Positions 36,481 to 45,835 of a stretch of DNA of 64,000 nucleotides are shown here, piece by piece. Source of the stretch: Paraburkholderia sp. ZP32-5 (GTDB taxonomy: Bacteria; Pseudomonadota; Gammaproteobacteria; Burkholderiales; Burkholderiaceae); NCBI RefSeq assembly GCF_021390495.1, contig NZ_JAJEJP010000003.1:992001-1056000 (forward strand), given 5' to 3'. A model generated the notes under the pieces. That model was not told where the DNA came from. It did not search any database and was given only the letters and a program-made list of their open reading frames with translations. The position numbers and the translations under genes are program-made. Numbering within the stretch: the stretch's first letter is position 1; each line of letters starts with the position of its first letter.

Positions 36481-37248
36481 ATGAAGATCGTAGTAATCGG
36501 CGGTACAGGTCTGACCGGCTCGAAGACCGTTGCCATTCTTCGCCAGGGTGGCCACGAGGTCGTCGCGGCGTCGCCCAGTCGTGGCGTCAACACCGTGACC
36601 GGAGAAGGACTCAAAGAGGCGTTGAGCGGCGCGCAGGTCGTGATCGACGTCTCCAATCCGCCTTCCAATGACGCCAATGCGGCGTTGGAGTTCTTCGAGA
36701 CTTCCAGCCGGAATCTTCTGGCGGCGGAGTCCGCGGCGAGGGTTCGGCATCATGTCGTGCTATCCATCGTCGGCGTCGACCGGGTTCCTGGTCAGGGCTA
36801 TTTCCGCGCTAAGGTCGCCCAGGAGAAGCTGATCGAGGCTTCCGGCGTGCCTTATACGATCGTTCGCTCGACCCAGTTCCTGGAATTCATCGGCGGCATC
36901 GCCGATGCGAGTACGCATGCAGGCGTCGTCAGGCTTTCCGCGAATCTGTTTCAACCTGTCGCGGTTGACGACGTCGCCGCCGCCGTCGCCGAAGTGTCTG
37001 TCGCCGATCCGCACAACGGCATCGTCGAAATCGCGGGCCCCGAACGCGCGCCGTTCAATGAAATCGTGGCGCGCTATCTGGAGTCTATCGGCGATCCGCG
37101 CAAGGTCGTGGAAGATTCCGAGGCCCGCTATTTCGGCGGCCAACTCGCGGAAAAGTCGCTCGTGCCATTGGGCGAAGCGCGACTCGGCCACATCGATCTG
37201 CATGAGTGGTTACGCCGCTCGCGCAACGGCGCTTCCAGCACGCGGTGA
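36481..37248 (+). CDS. NmrA/SDR-atypical NAD(P)-binding protein
   Basis: 255-residue single-domain Rossmann protein: VVIGGTGLTGSKTVAIL is the nucleotide loop, ISNPPSND-type region, HHVVLSIVGVDRVPGQGYFRAK and YTIVRSTQFLEF match the NmrA-like atypical SDR group that includes NAD(P)H-dependent quinone or azo reductases and redox sensors. No classical YxxxK is visible. ATG 36481 follows GGGAG. It is the last gene of the plus-strand run starting at the RclC-like promoter. Confidence 0.85.
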   Translation: MKIVVIGGTGLTGSKTVAILRQGGHEVVAASPSRGVNTVTGEGLKEALSGAQVVIDVSNPPSNDANAALEFFETSSRNLLAAESAARVRHHVVLSIVGVDRVPGQGYFRAKVAQEKLIEASGVPYTIVRSTQFLEFIGGIADASTHAGVVRLSANLFQPVAVDDVAAAVAEVSVADPHNGIVEIAGPERAPFNEIVARYLESIGDPRKVVEDSEARYFGGQLAEKSLVPLGEARLGHIDLHEWLRRSRNGASSTR

Positions 37249-37322
37249 ACGAACTGAAGCAGCCGATGACGGGCACGGAGCGGCCTGCTCCCCTGCTCGC
37301 CCGTGCGCAAACGCCAAGCGCA

Positions 37323-37955
37323 TTATCGGCGCGCTTCCATCGCCATTCGAACGGCCAAACCCGTCAATACCGTTCCCATCATCCAGCGCTGGACCGCCAA
37401 CCATTTAGGCCGGCGCGCGAGAAACCCGGCAATCGAACCGGCAGTCACCGCGACTAGCGTGTTCACGCTGATGCTCAAAACAATCTGCACAAAGCCAAGT
37501 GCGAGCGATTGGGCCAGCACGCTGCCGTGCCGTGGATCGATGAACTGCGGCAATAGCGAAAGATAAAGCACCGCGATTTTCGGGTTCAGCAGATTCGTCA
37601 CGAAACCCATCATGAACAGCTTGCGCGGGCCGTCGACCGGAAGGTCGCGCACCTGGAACGGCGAACGTCCACCCGGTTTCACCGCTTGCCACGCAAGCCA
37701 CAGCAGATAAAGCGCGCCGCCGAAGCGCAATGTGTCATACGCAAACGGCACTGCAAGCAGCAGCGCGGTGATGCCAAGTGCCGCGCACAACATATAGACG
37801 ACGAAGCCGAGCGCGACCCCGCCGAGCGAAATCAGCCCCGCCGTGCGGCCCTGGCAGATCGAACGTGACACCAGATAGATCATGTTCGGACCCGGCGTCA
37901 GCGCCATGCCGAGTGCGACGAGTCCAAAGGCCAGAAAAGCGGTATGTCCAGGCAT
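37323..37955 (-). CDS. LysE/RhtB-family exporter
   Basis: 210 residues with six predicted membrane helices. The family signature FGLVALGMALTPGPNMIYLVSRS lies at the N-terminus, with GVALGFVVYMLCAALG and a NPKIAVLYLSLLPQF segment. Such inner-membrane proteins export amino acids or lactones with the proton gradient. It is convergent with the NmrA-like gene. No neighbour indicates a substrate. Confidence 0.88.
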   Translation of the reverse strand: MPGHTAFLAFGLVALGMALTPGPNMIYLVSRSICQGRTAGLISLGGVALGFVVYMLCAALGITALLLAVPFAYDTLRFGGALYLLWLAWQAVKPGGRSPFQVRDLPVDGPRKLFMMGFVTNLLNPKIAVLYLSLLPQFIDPRHGSVLAQSLALGFVQIVLSISVNTLVAVTAGSIAGFLARRPKWLAVQRWMMGTVLTGLAVRMAMEARR

Positions 37956-38107
37956 TGCATGTCTCCATGGCTAGATCGTGGTAATACCGAAGCGCGCGGC
38001 AACGCGGCTTGGTCGAGCGGATCGACCGAAGGAAAGTCGACGTCGGTGCCGTTGTGAAGGTATTGATGATACGACTCATCGTGAAACCTTCATTAGATGG
38101 GTACGAC

Positions 38108-38857
38108 TCAGGAAAACGGCCGCAGCGTCAGCTCGAGGCCCAGGACCACGAGGAACAGAAGAAAGCAGCGGCGGAAAGTCTTCGCGCTGATCTTCCGCCG
38201 CACGATCGAGCCCAGCCACATGCCGACGAGAGCGGGAACGACAGCCAGTAGCGACAGGCCGACCTGATCGAGCCGGAACGCGCCATGAGTCGCCAGCCCT
38301 CCGGCCAGAGCGACCGTGGAGACCGTGAACGAAAGACCAAGCGCCTGCACGAGTTCGTCTTTCTGCAGACCCAACGCCTGCACATAAGGCACGGCGGGAA
38401 GCGTGAACACGCCGGTGGCGCCGGTCAATAAGCCGGTAACGATACCGATGACCGGCGACAGCCAGGATTCGAGCCGCTGCGGAACCGACAGCGTCGGCAA
38501 CACGAGCGCATAGGCTGCATAGGCGATCAGCGCGAGTCCCAGCATACGCCCGGACCAGACGGGGTCGACGACGACCAGCAAGCGCGTCCCCAGCAGCGTG
38601 CCGATCACGATGCACAGCATCATCGCCCATAGCCGTCGCGTCAGGCGAAGTGTGTCGCGCCCAACCAGCATTTGCCACACGTTGGTCACGAACGACGGAA
38701 TGATCAGGATCGCCGCCGCCGTCAGCGGTGACATCGTCGCCCCGAGCACGCCCATTGCAACCGTGGGCAAACCCATTCCGGTCACGCCTTTAACGACACC
38801 TGCGCCGAGAAACGTCGCAACGAGCAGGCAGATCAATCCGATGGTCAGTGTATTCAT
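38108..38857 (-). CDS. TauE/SafE-family membrane transporter
   Basis: 249 residues with about eight membrane helices. Half-repeats typical of the family are GAGVVKGVTGMGLPTVAMGV near the N-terminus and TGLLTGATGVFTLPAVPY in the second half. The group exports sulfite, sulfonates or other anions. ATG 38857 is the start; it lies only 5 bases after the -10-like TAATAC of the duplicated promoter, so the transcript could be leaderless or nearly so. It is divergent from the LysR gene at 38953, which probably controls it. Confidence 0.85.
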   Translation of the reverse strand: MNTLTIGLICLLVATFLGAGVVKGVTGMGLPTVAMGVLGATMSPLTAAAILIIPSFVTNVWQMLVGRDTLRLTRRLWAMMLCIVIGTLLGTRLLVVVDPVWSGRMLGLALIAYAAYALVLPTLSVPQRLESWLSPVIGIVTGLLTGATGVFTLPAVPYVQALGLQKDELVQALGLSFTVSTVALAGGLATHGAFRLDQVGLSLLAVVPALVGMWLGSIVRRKISAKTFRRCFLLFLVVLGLELTLRPFS

Positions 38858-38862
38858 GCGGC

Positions 38863-38932
38863 GTATTACGCCTGCAACGATGAACTGGCACAATGCGGTT
38901 TTTCCGATACTTCCTTCGGATTGTCCGAAGGA
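38863..38932 (-). promoter_or_regulatory. tauE promoter with LysR inverted repeat
   Basis: In the direction of tauE: CCTTCGGA-CAA-TCCGAAGG within the block 38932-38889, 20 bases, then TAATAC (38868-38863). The LysR gene starts 21 bases to the other side. A near copy lies at 28088-28157. Confidence 0.7.
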
Positions 38933-38952
38933 AAAGCCGTCCTGGTGAGCGT

Positions 38953-39849
38953 ATGAGATTCGATCTCGCGGATCTGCACCTGTTCGTTTGTGTGGTCGAC
39001 GCCGGCAGCATTACAGCCGGCGCGCGACAGGCCAATCTCGCGTTGGCGTCGGCAAGCGAGCGGATCAGCAAGATCGAATCGGATGCGGGTGTCGTGCTGC
39101 TCGAAAGAAGTCGCAAAGGGGTCGTGACCACCGAGGCAGGAGAGGCGTTGGCGCACCATGCGCGTCTGATTCTCCGCCAGCACAATCTGCTGCAGGGCGA
39201 GTTGCGCGACTTTGGTGCCGGCGCACGCGGTACGTTGCTGCTGTACGCCAATACGGCGGCGCTGACTGGCCTGCTGCCGCAGAAGCTAGCACCATGGCTC
39301 GCGCAGCGTCCGCGTCTGAACATCGATCTGCGCGAGCGCACCAGTGCCGAGATCGTCAAGATGATCCGCGCGGGGCTGGCCGAAGCAGGTGTGGTATCCG
39401 ATGCGGTGAACCCCACGGATCTGACGATCCAGCCTGTCGCCAGCGACCCTCTCGTGCTGATTGTTCCTGTGACGCACGGGCTCGCTGAATCGAAGGAAGT
39501 CTGCTTTGCCGATGTGACGGGTGAGCAGTTCGTTGGTCTCGAAGCTGGGAGCGCGCTGCAGGATCATATCGACGGACACGCCGCCGATCTGCGCAAAACG
39601 CTGACACTCCGGATCCGGATGAAACACTTCGAGGGATCGTGCCAGATGGTGTCGCAAGGCGTGGGGGTAGCGATCGTCCCACTCGCGGTCGCCAAACGCT
39701 TTCGGCGCCGATATCCGTTCAGAACGATTGCGCTCAGCGATAGCTGGGCACGCCGACGGCTTTGTCTGTGCTTCCAGCAATGGCACACGCTGTCCGCGCC
39801 GATGCAAAGCCTGCTCACGCATCTCGGCGGCACAGCACAGACCTCGTAG
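38953..39849 (+). CDS. LysR-family transcriptional regulator
   Basis: 298 residues. LysR helix-turn-helix (LADLHLFVCVVDAGSITAGARQANLALASASERISKIE) and an effector domain with VGLEAGSALQDHI and GVGVAIVPLAVA. ATG 38953 is preferred over earlier in-frame codons because homology starts there. It is divergent from tauE, with a perfect LysR-type palindrome between them, the standard autoregulated arrangement. The same palindrome is found in front of the RclR-like gene at 28214, so it may regulate that gene too. Confidence 0.88.
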   Translation: MRFDLADLHLFVCVVDAGSITAGARQANLALASASERISKIESDAGVVLLERSRKGVVTTEAGEALAHHARLILRQHNLLQGELRDFGAGARGTLLLYANTAALTGLLPQKLAPWLAQRPRLNIDLRERTSAEIVKMIRAGLAEAGVVSDAVNPTDLTIQPVASDPLVLIVPVTHGLAESKEVCFADVTGEQFVGLEAGSALQDHIDGHAADLRKTLTLRIRMKHFEGSCQMVSQGVGVAIVPLAVAKRFRRRYPFRTIALSDSWARRRLCLCFQQWHTLSAPMQSLLTHLGGTAQTS

Positions 39850-39941
39850 TAACGCGGCCCGCTGCGGGGTGTCTGTACACGACGGAGCCCGCAGCGAACG
39901 TGACCGTACTTAACATACGGTTTCACGCATCAGCACACGCG

Positions 39942-41102
39942 TCAGAACTTCTCGCGCATCCCAACCCGCACCAGCGCCTGACGATTCGAACTCGACGGCG
40001 TCACGGTATTGATCGCGGCGACAGCCGGCGCGCCGAGCGAATTGGTGCCGTTCGCGAGTTCATAAGCAGCGCTCGCGTAGATGTCGAAGCGCTTCGACAG
40101 GAAGTAATCGACAATCGCGCTGAACTGGCTATAGCGCTGTCCGCCATGTCCACCGACGGCCGCACCGTTGGTGAACTGGTATGCGCCCGCCAGCATCAAT
40201 GCCGGCGACACCATATAACGTCCGTTGACTTCCAGCGTGTTGAACGCCGCGGTGCCTTCGCGGAAATGCATCGGGTTCGGGCCGCCGTTCGACCCGAGTC
40301 CGTTGAAGCGGTAGTTCGTGTAGACCATGTTCACGCCAGCGGTGCCGTTGTCGTAACCCGCGCCGAGACCGGAGATCTTCAACGAATTGGCCGATGCGAA
40401 GCCGCTGAAGATCGGTGCCGAGAACAGCAGCACGCCGAGCGTCGTCGAGGTGCCATCCCACAGTGACGTGTTCGGACGATTGTAGTTGCCGTATGCGGCG
40501 CCGGCCTTGAACGGGCCATGCGAATAACGCACGCCGACGCTGTAGGTGCTGTTGGTCGAAACCGAACCCGGCTGGCCGCCGAGGCTGCCCATCACCATGC
40601 CCGCAAAACCGTTGAAGTCCGGTGTCGTGTACGACACGGAGTTGTTGATCCGGTACGAGCCGACCAGATCGTCGACGTCGCCGGGGTGTCCGGTGACCGA
40701 GCCGATCGTCGATTGCGCGCTGCCGAACGGTCCGACGTAAGTCGTCATGGTGTCGTACATGCGGCCCGCTTTCAGCGTACCGAAGCGATCGCTCGACAGG
40801 CCCACGAACGCCTGGCGTCCGAACAGCCGGTTGTTCTGCGACAACGTGCCGTTATTCGGACTAAAGCCATTTTCCAGCGTGAAAATCGCCTTCAGGCCAT
40901 TGCCGAGATCTTCGGCGCCTTGCAGACCCCAGCGGCTCAGCCCCGGCCCTCCGTCCACCATCTGGATGTTGTGCTTGCCGCCCTGATTGCTGGTCACGCT
41001 CAACGTCGTGTCGATCAGGCCGTATAACGTGACCGAACTCTGGGCGGCACACACTGCCGGAATGCCGAACGCGGCAACGCCGCACATGATGATCTTTTTC
41101 AT
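39942..41102 (-). CDS. Outer-membrane porin, Burkholderia type
   Basis: 386 residues with a signal peptide (MKKIIMCGVAAFGIPAVCA), mature start AQSSVTLYGLIDTTLSV, the strand SRWGLQGAEDLGNGLKAIF and a C-terminal strand ending in EKF. ATG 41102 is chosen; the longer frame to 41207 runs into the promoter. It is the last gene after a TctC and an amidohydrolase gene on the same strand. It may be the outer-membrane entry for the same substrate. Confidence 0.9.
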   Translation of the reverse strand: MKKIIMCGVAAFGIPAVCAAQSSVTLYGLIDTTLSVTSNQGGKHNIQMVDGGPGLSRWGLQGAEDLGNGLKAIFTLENGFSPNNGTLSQNNRLFGRQAFVGLSSDRFGTLKAGRMYDTMTTYVGPFGSAQSTIGSVTGHPGDVDDLVGSYRINNSVSYTTPDFNGFAGMVMGSLGGQPGSVSTNSTYSVGVRYSHGPFKAGAAYGNYNRPNTSLWDGTSTTLGVLLFSAPIFSGFASANSLKISGLGAGYDNGTAGVNMVYTNYRFNGLGSNGGPNPMHFREGTAAFNTLEVNGRYMVSPALMLAGAYQFTNGAAVGGHGGQRYSQFSAIVDYFLSKRFDIYASAAYELANGTNSLGAPAVAAINTVTPSSSNRQALVRVGMREKF

Positions 41103-41258
41103 TGGATAGTCTCCAGTCTGATTGTTGTTGCGCTGTGTTTTCAAATAGGTTGAGAGCGCAGGATAAGAAACTTTGCGGCGAGAGGTGCAATGCGAGAGGC
41201 GAAGCAATACGAGTGGTCAAGCCGAGGAGGCCGGCGTCGTCAGCGCGACGCCGCACCG

Positions 41259-42146
41259 CTACGAGTCCGACGCGCTGCCAAACTGGCCATAGACCTCGCG
41301 GGGATTCGTCACGAGAATCTGTTCGAGCGTGTCGGCGTCGTCGATCCATTCGCCGAGCAGATCGACGAGGTCGCCATCGTTGGGCATGCCGCGGCCGTTC
41401 ATGTTGACGTGCGGCCAGTCGCTGCCCCACAGCAGGCGTTGCGGAGCGTGCGCCACCAGCGCACGCGCGAGCGGCGTGACCGGTGCGTACGGATAGTCGC
41501 CGGGCGTGCAGCGCATCGGGCCGGACAGCTTGACCCAGATACGGCCGGTGTCGAGCATCTTCAGCAGCGCCTTGAACGCGGGCTGGTCGACACCGCCTTC
41601 GGCAGGAATGCACGCGAAGTGATCGAGCACGACGGGCACCGGCAGATCGAGCAGTGCCTGCGATTTCTCCAGCAGATCGTCGGGACCCGGATAGAACTGC
41701 ACGTGCCAGCCGAACTCCGCGACCAATGCAGCGATACGCGGCGACAGTCGCGGCAGCGCGCCCCGATGACTGGTGCCGACGAAGCGGGCACCTCGCACAC
41801 CGAGCCGGTCGAGCCGTTCGACATGCGCGGCATCGGCATCGTCCGGCAGCAGCGCGACGCCGCGAAAACGCTCGCCGAAACGTTCGAGCACCTGTTCGAG
41901 ATGCCGGCTGTTCTGCCCGTAGCCGCCACCACTGACGACCACCGCGCCGGCGAGCCCAAGGATGTCCTGCTGGGCGATCTGCGTTTCCGGCAGCGCGTCG
42001 GCGGCAATGTATTTGCTGTCGGGATGAAACGGATACTGCGCGGCGGGTCCGAACAGATGAATGTGCGTATCGATCGAGCCGGCCGGCAGCCGCAGCTTCG
42101 GTGTTTTCGGATTGGGGTCCGGCGGTTGGGTCAATGACGGGGGCAT
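41259..42146 (-). CDS. Amidohydrolase-family lactonase (2-pyrone-4,6-dicarboxylate lactonase-like)
   Basis: 295-residue TIM-barrel hydrolase of the amidohydrolase_2 group: IDTHIHLFGP (His-x-His near the N-terminus), VVLDHFACIP, WVKLSGPMR and LLWGSDWPH with the late Asp. Relatives open lactones of aromatic degradation such as PDC. ATG 42146 follows GAGGAAA. It lies 22 bases after the stop of a TctC gene. A second TctC + amidohydrolase pair is arranged divergently (43445-45275). Confidence 0.87.
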   Translation of the reverse strand: MPPSLTQPPDPNPKTPKLRLPAGSIDTHIHLFGPAAQYPFHPDSKYIAADALPETQIAQQDILGLAGAVVVSGGGYGQNSRHLEQVLERFGERFRGVALLPDDADAAHVERLDRLGVRGARFVGTSHRGALPRLSPRIAALVAEFGWHVQFYPGPDDLLEKSQALLDLPVPVVLDHFACIPAEGGVDQPAFKALLKMLDTGRIWVKLSGPMRCTPGDYPYAPVTPLARALVAHAPQRLLWGSDWPHVNMNGRGMPNDGDLVDLLGEWIDDADTLEQILVTNPREVYGQFGSASDS

Positions 42147-42168
42147 GTTCGCGTTTCCTCGGGTGGAC

Positions 42169-43161
42169 TCAGTTGGCGGTGATGTTGGCGCGCTGGACGA
42201 CCGTGGCCCATTGCTTGAGCTCGGCTGAAATCTGGCTCTGGAACGCGGCCGGTGTGCTGCCGACAGGCTCGACGCCGTAGACGGCAAATTGCTTCAGCAA
42301 TTCCGGACGCTTCAACGACTGCTCGATCGCGCGGTCGACCGTGTCGATAACCTGCGGGGACGTGCCCTTCGGCGCAAGGAAGCCCATCCACAGCGTGGCT
42401 TCGTAGCCGGGCACGCCCGATTCGGCGATCGTCGGAACATTCGGCAGCAGTGGCGAGCGTTGGGTGCTGGCCAGCGCGAGCGGCTTCAGGCGACCGGCCT
42501 GGATCTGCGGCAGCGACGTAACGATGGTGTCCATCTTGATCGCCACCTGGCCGCCGAGCAGATCGTTCATCGCCGGCGCCGCGCCTTTATAGGGGATATG
42601 CGTGACCTTGATGCCGAGCTTCTGCAGCAGCAATTCCATCGTCACGTGAGGCAACGTGCCGACCCCGGCCGAGCCGTAGTTGAGCTGACCCGGATGCGCC
42701 TTCGCATACGCGACGAAGCCCTTGAAGTCCGAGTACGGCTGCTTCGAATTCGCGATCAGCAGTTCCGGAATCTGCGCGGCGAGCGAGATCGGCGCGAAGT
42801 CGCGTTCGGTATCGAACGGCAGGTTGTGGAGGATCGCCGGATTGATCGTATGGTTCGGCGTCGCGAACAGCAGCGTCAGACCATCGGGTTTCGAGCGTGC
42901 CACGCGTTGCTCGGCGATGGTGCCGCCCGCGCCCGGCACGTTCTCGACGATCACGTGGGTTTTCAGCTCGGTGCCCATCTGTGCGGCCAGCAGGCGCGCT
43001 ACGGAATCGACGGTGCCGCCCGCGGAAAACGGCACGATCAGCGTGATCGGCCGGTCGGGATACGCGCTGTACGCAGCGGGCGCGATGCAGCTAGCCACGG
43101 CTGCCATCACAACGCACGCACCAACACACGCACGACGCCGTAAATCAAGGGGGATTTTCAT
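42169..43161 (-). CDS. Tripartite tricarboxylate transporter binding protein (Bug/TctC family)
   Basis: 330 residues with a signal peptide and the Bug-family start YPDRPITLIVPFSAGGTVD, then VENVPGAGG, LNYGSAGVGTLPH and IPYKGAAPAMNDLLGG. Periplasmic receptor for an organic acid. The second of two adjacent ATGs (43161) is better spaced from GGAGACG. It has no TctA/TctB of its own; the pair at 45331-47389 may serve both this receptor and the divergent one. Confidence 0.92.
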   Translation of the reverse strand: MKIPLDLRRRACVGACVVMAAVASCIAPAAYSAYPDRPITLIVPFSAGGTVDSVARLLAAQMGTELKTHVIVENVPGAGGTIAEQRVARSKPDGLTLLFATPNHTINPAILHNLPFDTERDFAPISLAAQIPELLIANSKQPYSDFKGFVAYAKAHPGQLNYGSAGVGTLPHVTMELLLQKLGIKVTHIPYKGAAPAMNDLLGGQVAIKMDTIVTSLPQIQAGRLKPLALASTQRSPLLPNVPTIAESGVPGYEATLWMGFLAPKGTSPQVIDTVDRAIEQSLKRPELLKQFAVYGVEPVGSTPAAFQSQISAELKQWATVVQRANITAN

Positions 43162-43444
43162 CATCGTCTCCGTTGGGGATTCTGTCGATCCCGATTCATT
43201 AGTAGGGCGAGACGATAAAACGCGTTGGCGTGGCCGGCAAATGATTGATTTTCACGGTTACATGAATTGCTTGAGATGAGCTGGCAGCGCGTCCGGAGTG
43301 TGAAAAAAAGGAATCGCGGCAGCAAAACAATTCATTTGATACGGTAGAGGCCCCTATTTAGACTAGCTGCGGACCGAAGTTCGGGCAGGCTCGTGCCACT
43401 TGCCTGCCCGACGCACAAAAGCGGCCAACCTTGGAGACAGAAAG
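43162..43444. promoter_or_regulatory. Divergent intergenic region between two TctC cassettes
   Basis: 283 bases that must hold promoters for both tctC-amidohydrolase units. No unambiguous palindrome was picked out. One of the LysR regulators at 47500 or 48722 is a likely controller. Confidence 0.4.
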
Positions 43445-44446
43445 ATGATTTTTCAACCTGCCGGATCACCGCTGCGCACTGCGCGCCGCCTGCTGGCCTC
43501 GTATGTTCTAGCCACCAGCGCTGTGGGCTTGTGCGCCGCTCCGGCGGCCGCGGAGTCGGCCTATCCGTCGCAGCCGATTCGCGTCGTCGTACCGTTCGGC
43601 GTCGGCGGCCTCGCCGACATCACGATGCGCATCGTCGCGAAAGAAATGAACCAGCGTTTCGGCGACAACATCATCATCGACAACCGGCCGGGCGCCGGCG
43701 GTATCGCCGCAGCCAACGCAGTACTCAGCGCGGCACACGACGGCTATACGGTCGCGCTGTTCGCCAACGGCACCGCGATTGCCGGCTCGCTGATCAAGCT
43801 GCCGTTCGATCCGGAAAAGGATTTCAAACCGGTTTCACGGATCGCCTATTTCGACCTGCTGGTACTGGCCAAAGGCGGCGGCAAACTCAACACGCTGCAC
43901 GACGTGCTCGCGGCCGCCGCCAAACGGCAGATCACGATGGGTGCGATCAACCCCGGCAGCACGCAGAACCTTTCCACGGAGCTGTTCAAGTCCACCGCGA
44001 AGCTCAATGCGGTCGTCGTGCCGTATCGCAATACCGGCGACGTGATCTCGGGACTCGTGCGCGGCGATATCGACGTCGGTTTCGAATCGTACGCGGCGGT
44101 CAAAGGATCGCTCGCGGCGGGACAGGTCCGCGCGCTTGCCACCACCGGCGCGAAACGCACCGCGTGGCTGCCGGATGTGCCGACCGTCGCCGAAGCCGGC
44201 GTGCCGAACTACGAAGTGACCGGCTGGAATGCGCTTTACGTCGCCAACGGTACGCCGCAAGTGGCGATCGACACACTGAATCGTCAGCTTGGCGAAGTGT
44301 TGTCGTCGCCGTCGCTGCGTACGCAGTTGCGCGCGCTCGGCACCGAGCCGATGGGCAGCACCCCCGCCGAGATGGCGAAGATTTTTCACGACGATGCAGT
44401 GAAGTGGCACGCTGTCATCGAGCGTGCCGGCATCAAACCTCAATGA
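43445..44446 (+). CDS. Tripartite tricarboxylate transporter binding protein (Bug/TctC family)
   Basis: 333 residues: signal peptide up to AAPAAAE, then SAYPSQPIRVVVPFGVGGLADI, IDNRPGAGGIAAAN, and VVPYRNTGDVISGLVRGDIDVGF. ATG 43445 follows GGAGACAGAAAG; an in-frame ATG at 43400 precedes the signal peptide and is rejected. It heads the unit binding protein, amidohydrolase, TctB, TctA. Binds an organic acid in the periplasm for the TctAB membrane pair. Confidence 0.93.
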   Translation: MIFQPAGSPLRTARRLLASYVLATSAVGLCAAPAAAESAYPSQPIRVVVPFGVGGLADITMRIVAKEMNQRFGDNIIIDNRPGAGGIAAANAVLSAAHDGYTVALFANGTAIAGSLIKLPFDPEKDFKPVSRIAYFDLLVLAKGGGKLNTLHDVLAAAAKRQITMGAINPGSTQNLSTELFKSTAKLNAVVVPYRNTGDVISGLVRGDIDVGFESYAAVKGSLAAGQVRALATTGAKRTAWLPDVPTVAEAGVPNYEVTGWNALYVANGTPQVAIDTLNRQLGEVLSSPSLRTQLRALGTEPMGSTPAEMAKIFHDDAVKWHAVIERAGIKPQ

Positions 44447-44459
44447 ACAAAGGATTAAT

Positions 44460-45275
44460 GTGCAAGCGAATCTGGTGGAAAACGACCTGCTGATCATCGA
44501 CACGCACGTGCATGTCTTCGAACGAAGCATGCCGCTCGTCAGCAACCCCCGTCATACGCCGACTTACGATTTCTCGACCGGGCAGTTGCTGGACATCATG
44601 GACGACAATGGCATTCAACAGGCGGTGATCGCCGCCGCGAGCCCGTGGGGCGACTACAACGACTACGTGATCGGCGCGGTGCGCGCGCATTCGGACAGGC
44701 TGCGCGGCACCGTGATCCTCGAGCCCGGCGTCGAGCGTGTCGTGCTCGACGAGATGGATCGGGCCGGTATCGTCGGCGTGCGTCTGCCGTTCATCAGCAT
44801 GAGCACGCTGCCCGATATGACCACGTGGGAATACCGCAAGCTGCTGCGCCGGCTCGTCGACCTCGACTGGCACGTGCATCTGCATCTCGACGGTCCGCGT
44901 TTGCCGCAGGTGCTGCCGGTGCTCGAACGTTCGGGTGTGAAGATCGTGATCGACCATATCGGCCGGCCCGATCCGCAGACCGGTATCGAGAGCGAAGGCT
45001 TCAAGGCGATGGTGCGCTCGGTTGAGAAGGGCCGCACGTGGGTCAAGCTGTCGGGCGCCTACCGGCTCGGTGCGAATGCGCGCGAATGCGCGCAGGAGCT
45101 GTACCGCCGGGTCGGCGACGACAAGCTGGTGTGGGCAAGCGACTGCCCGTTCGTCGGCGCGGAAGGCCAGTTCGAATACGCTAAAACCGTCGAATGGTTG
45201 CGCGACACGATTACCGATCCGGTGTCGCAGCGCAAGATTTTTGGCGAGAATGCGCAGGCGTTCTACTTCTCGTGA
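44460..45275 (+). CDS. Amidohydrolase-family lactonase
   Basis: 271-residue TIM-barrel amidohydrolase_2 protein: IIDTHVHVFER (His-x-His), VHLHLDGPRLP, VIDHIGRPDP, WVKLSGAYRLG and WASDCPFVG with the late Asp. GTG 44460 with AAAGGA upstream is the probable start. It is similar in type but not in sequence detail to the protein at 41259, and both are placed right after a TctC gene. The pathway is likely an imported lactone or dicarboxylate of aromatic origin. Confidence 0.87.
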   Translation: MQANLVENDLLIIDTHVHVFERSMPLVSNPRHTPTYDFSTGQLLDIMDDNGIQQAVIAAASPWGDYNDYVIGAVRAHSDRLRGTVILEPGVERVVLDEMDRAGIVGVRLPFISMSTLPDMTTWEYRKLLRRLVDLDWHVHLHLDGPRLPQVLPVLERSGVKIVIDHIGRPDPQTGIESEGFKAMVRSVEKGRTWVKLSGAYRLGANARECAQELYRRVGDDKLVWASDCPFVGAEGQFEYAKTVEWLRDTITDPVSQRKIFGENAQAFYFS

Positions 45276-45330
45276 TCTGTGATCGTGAGCGTGAACGTGA
45301 GCGCGATGAACGGCAGTCAAGGAGACTCGC

Positions 45331-45831
45331 ATGGATGACCTGATCAAGCGCGCCGGCAAGGACCGGCTGGGCGGCGCGCTGATGATCCTGATCGGCGCGG
45401 GAGCCGCGCAACAGGGCATCACCTATTCGCTCGGCACGCTCGCCGCGCCAGGGCCCGGTCTGTTTCCCGGCGCGCTCGGCGTACTGCTGATGCTGATCGG
45501 CCTGGCCCTCGCGGTGACCGGCAAACGTGCGCCCGCAGCCGCGCGCACGTCTGCCGCCACCACCGCTGCCGCCGCGGCGCTCGAACCCGCGCCGCGGGCC
45601 GAATGGCGCGGCTGGTTCTGCATCGTGCTGAGCATCGTCGCGTTCATCGTGCTCGGCAGTCACGGCGGTCTCGTGCCGGCGAGTTTCGCGGTCGCCTTCA
45701 TCGCGGCGCTCGGCGACCGCGACAACACGCTGCTCAGCGCGTGTGTGCTCGGCGCGGCGATGGCGGTGGTGTCGGTGGTGGTGTTCTGGTGGCTGCTGCA
45801 ATTGCAGCTACCGTTGTTTCAGTGGAGTTGA
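45331..45831 (+). CDS. tctB: Tripartite tricarboxylate transporter small membrane subunit (TctB)
   Basis: 166 residues with four membrane helices, the family size and layout: LIKRAGKDRLGGALMILIG, LAAPGPGLFPGALGVLLMLIG, an Ala-rich cytoplasmic linker (AARTSAATTAAAAAL) and two late helices. It pairs with TctA, whose ATG lies 4 bases after its stop. The low-complexity linker between helix 2 and 3 is longer than in many TctB proteins. Confidence 0.9.
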   Translation: MDDLIKRAGKDRLGGALMILIGAGAAQQGITYSLGTLAAPGPGLFPGALGVLLMLIGLALAVTGKRAPAAARTSAATTAAAAALEPAPRAEWRGWFCIVLSIVAFIVLGSHGGLVPASFAVAFIAALGDRDNTLLSACVLGAAMAVVSVVVFWWLLQLQLPLFQWS

Positions 45832-45835
45832 TTCA

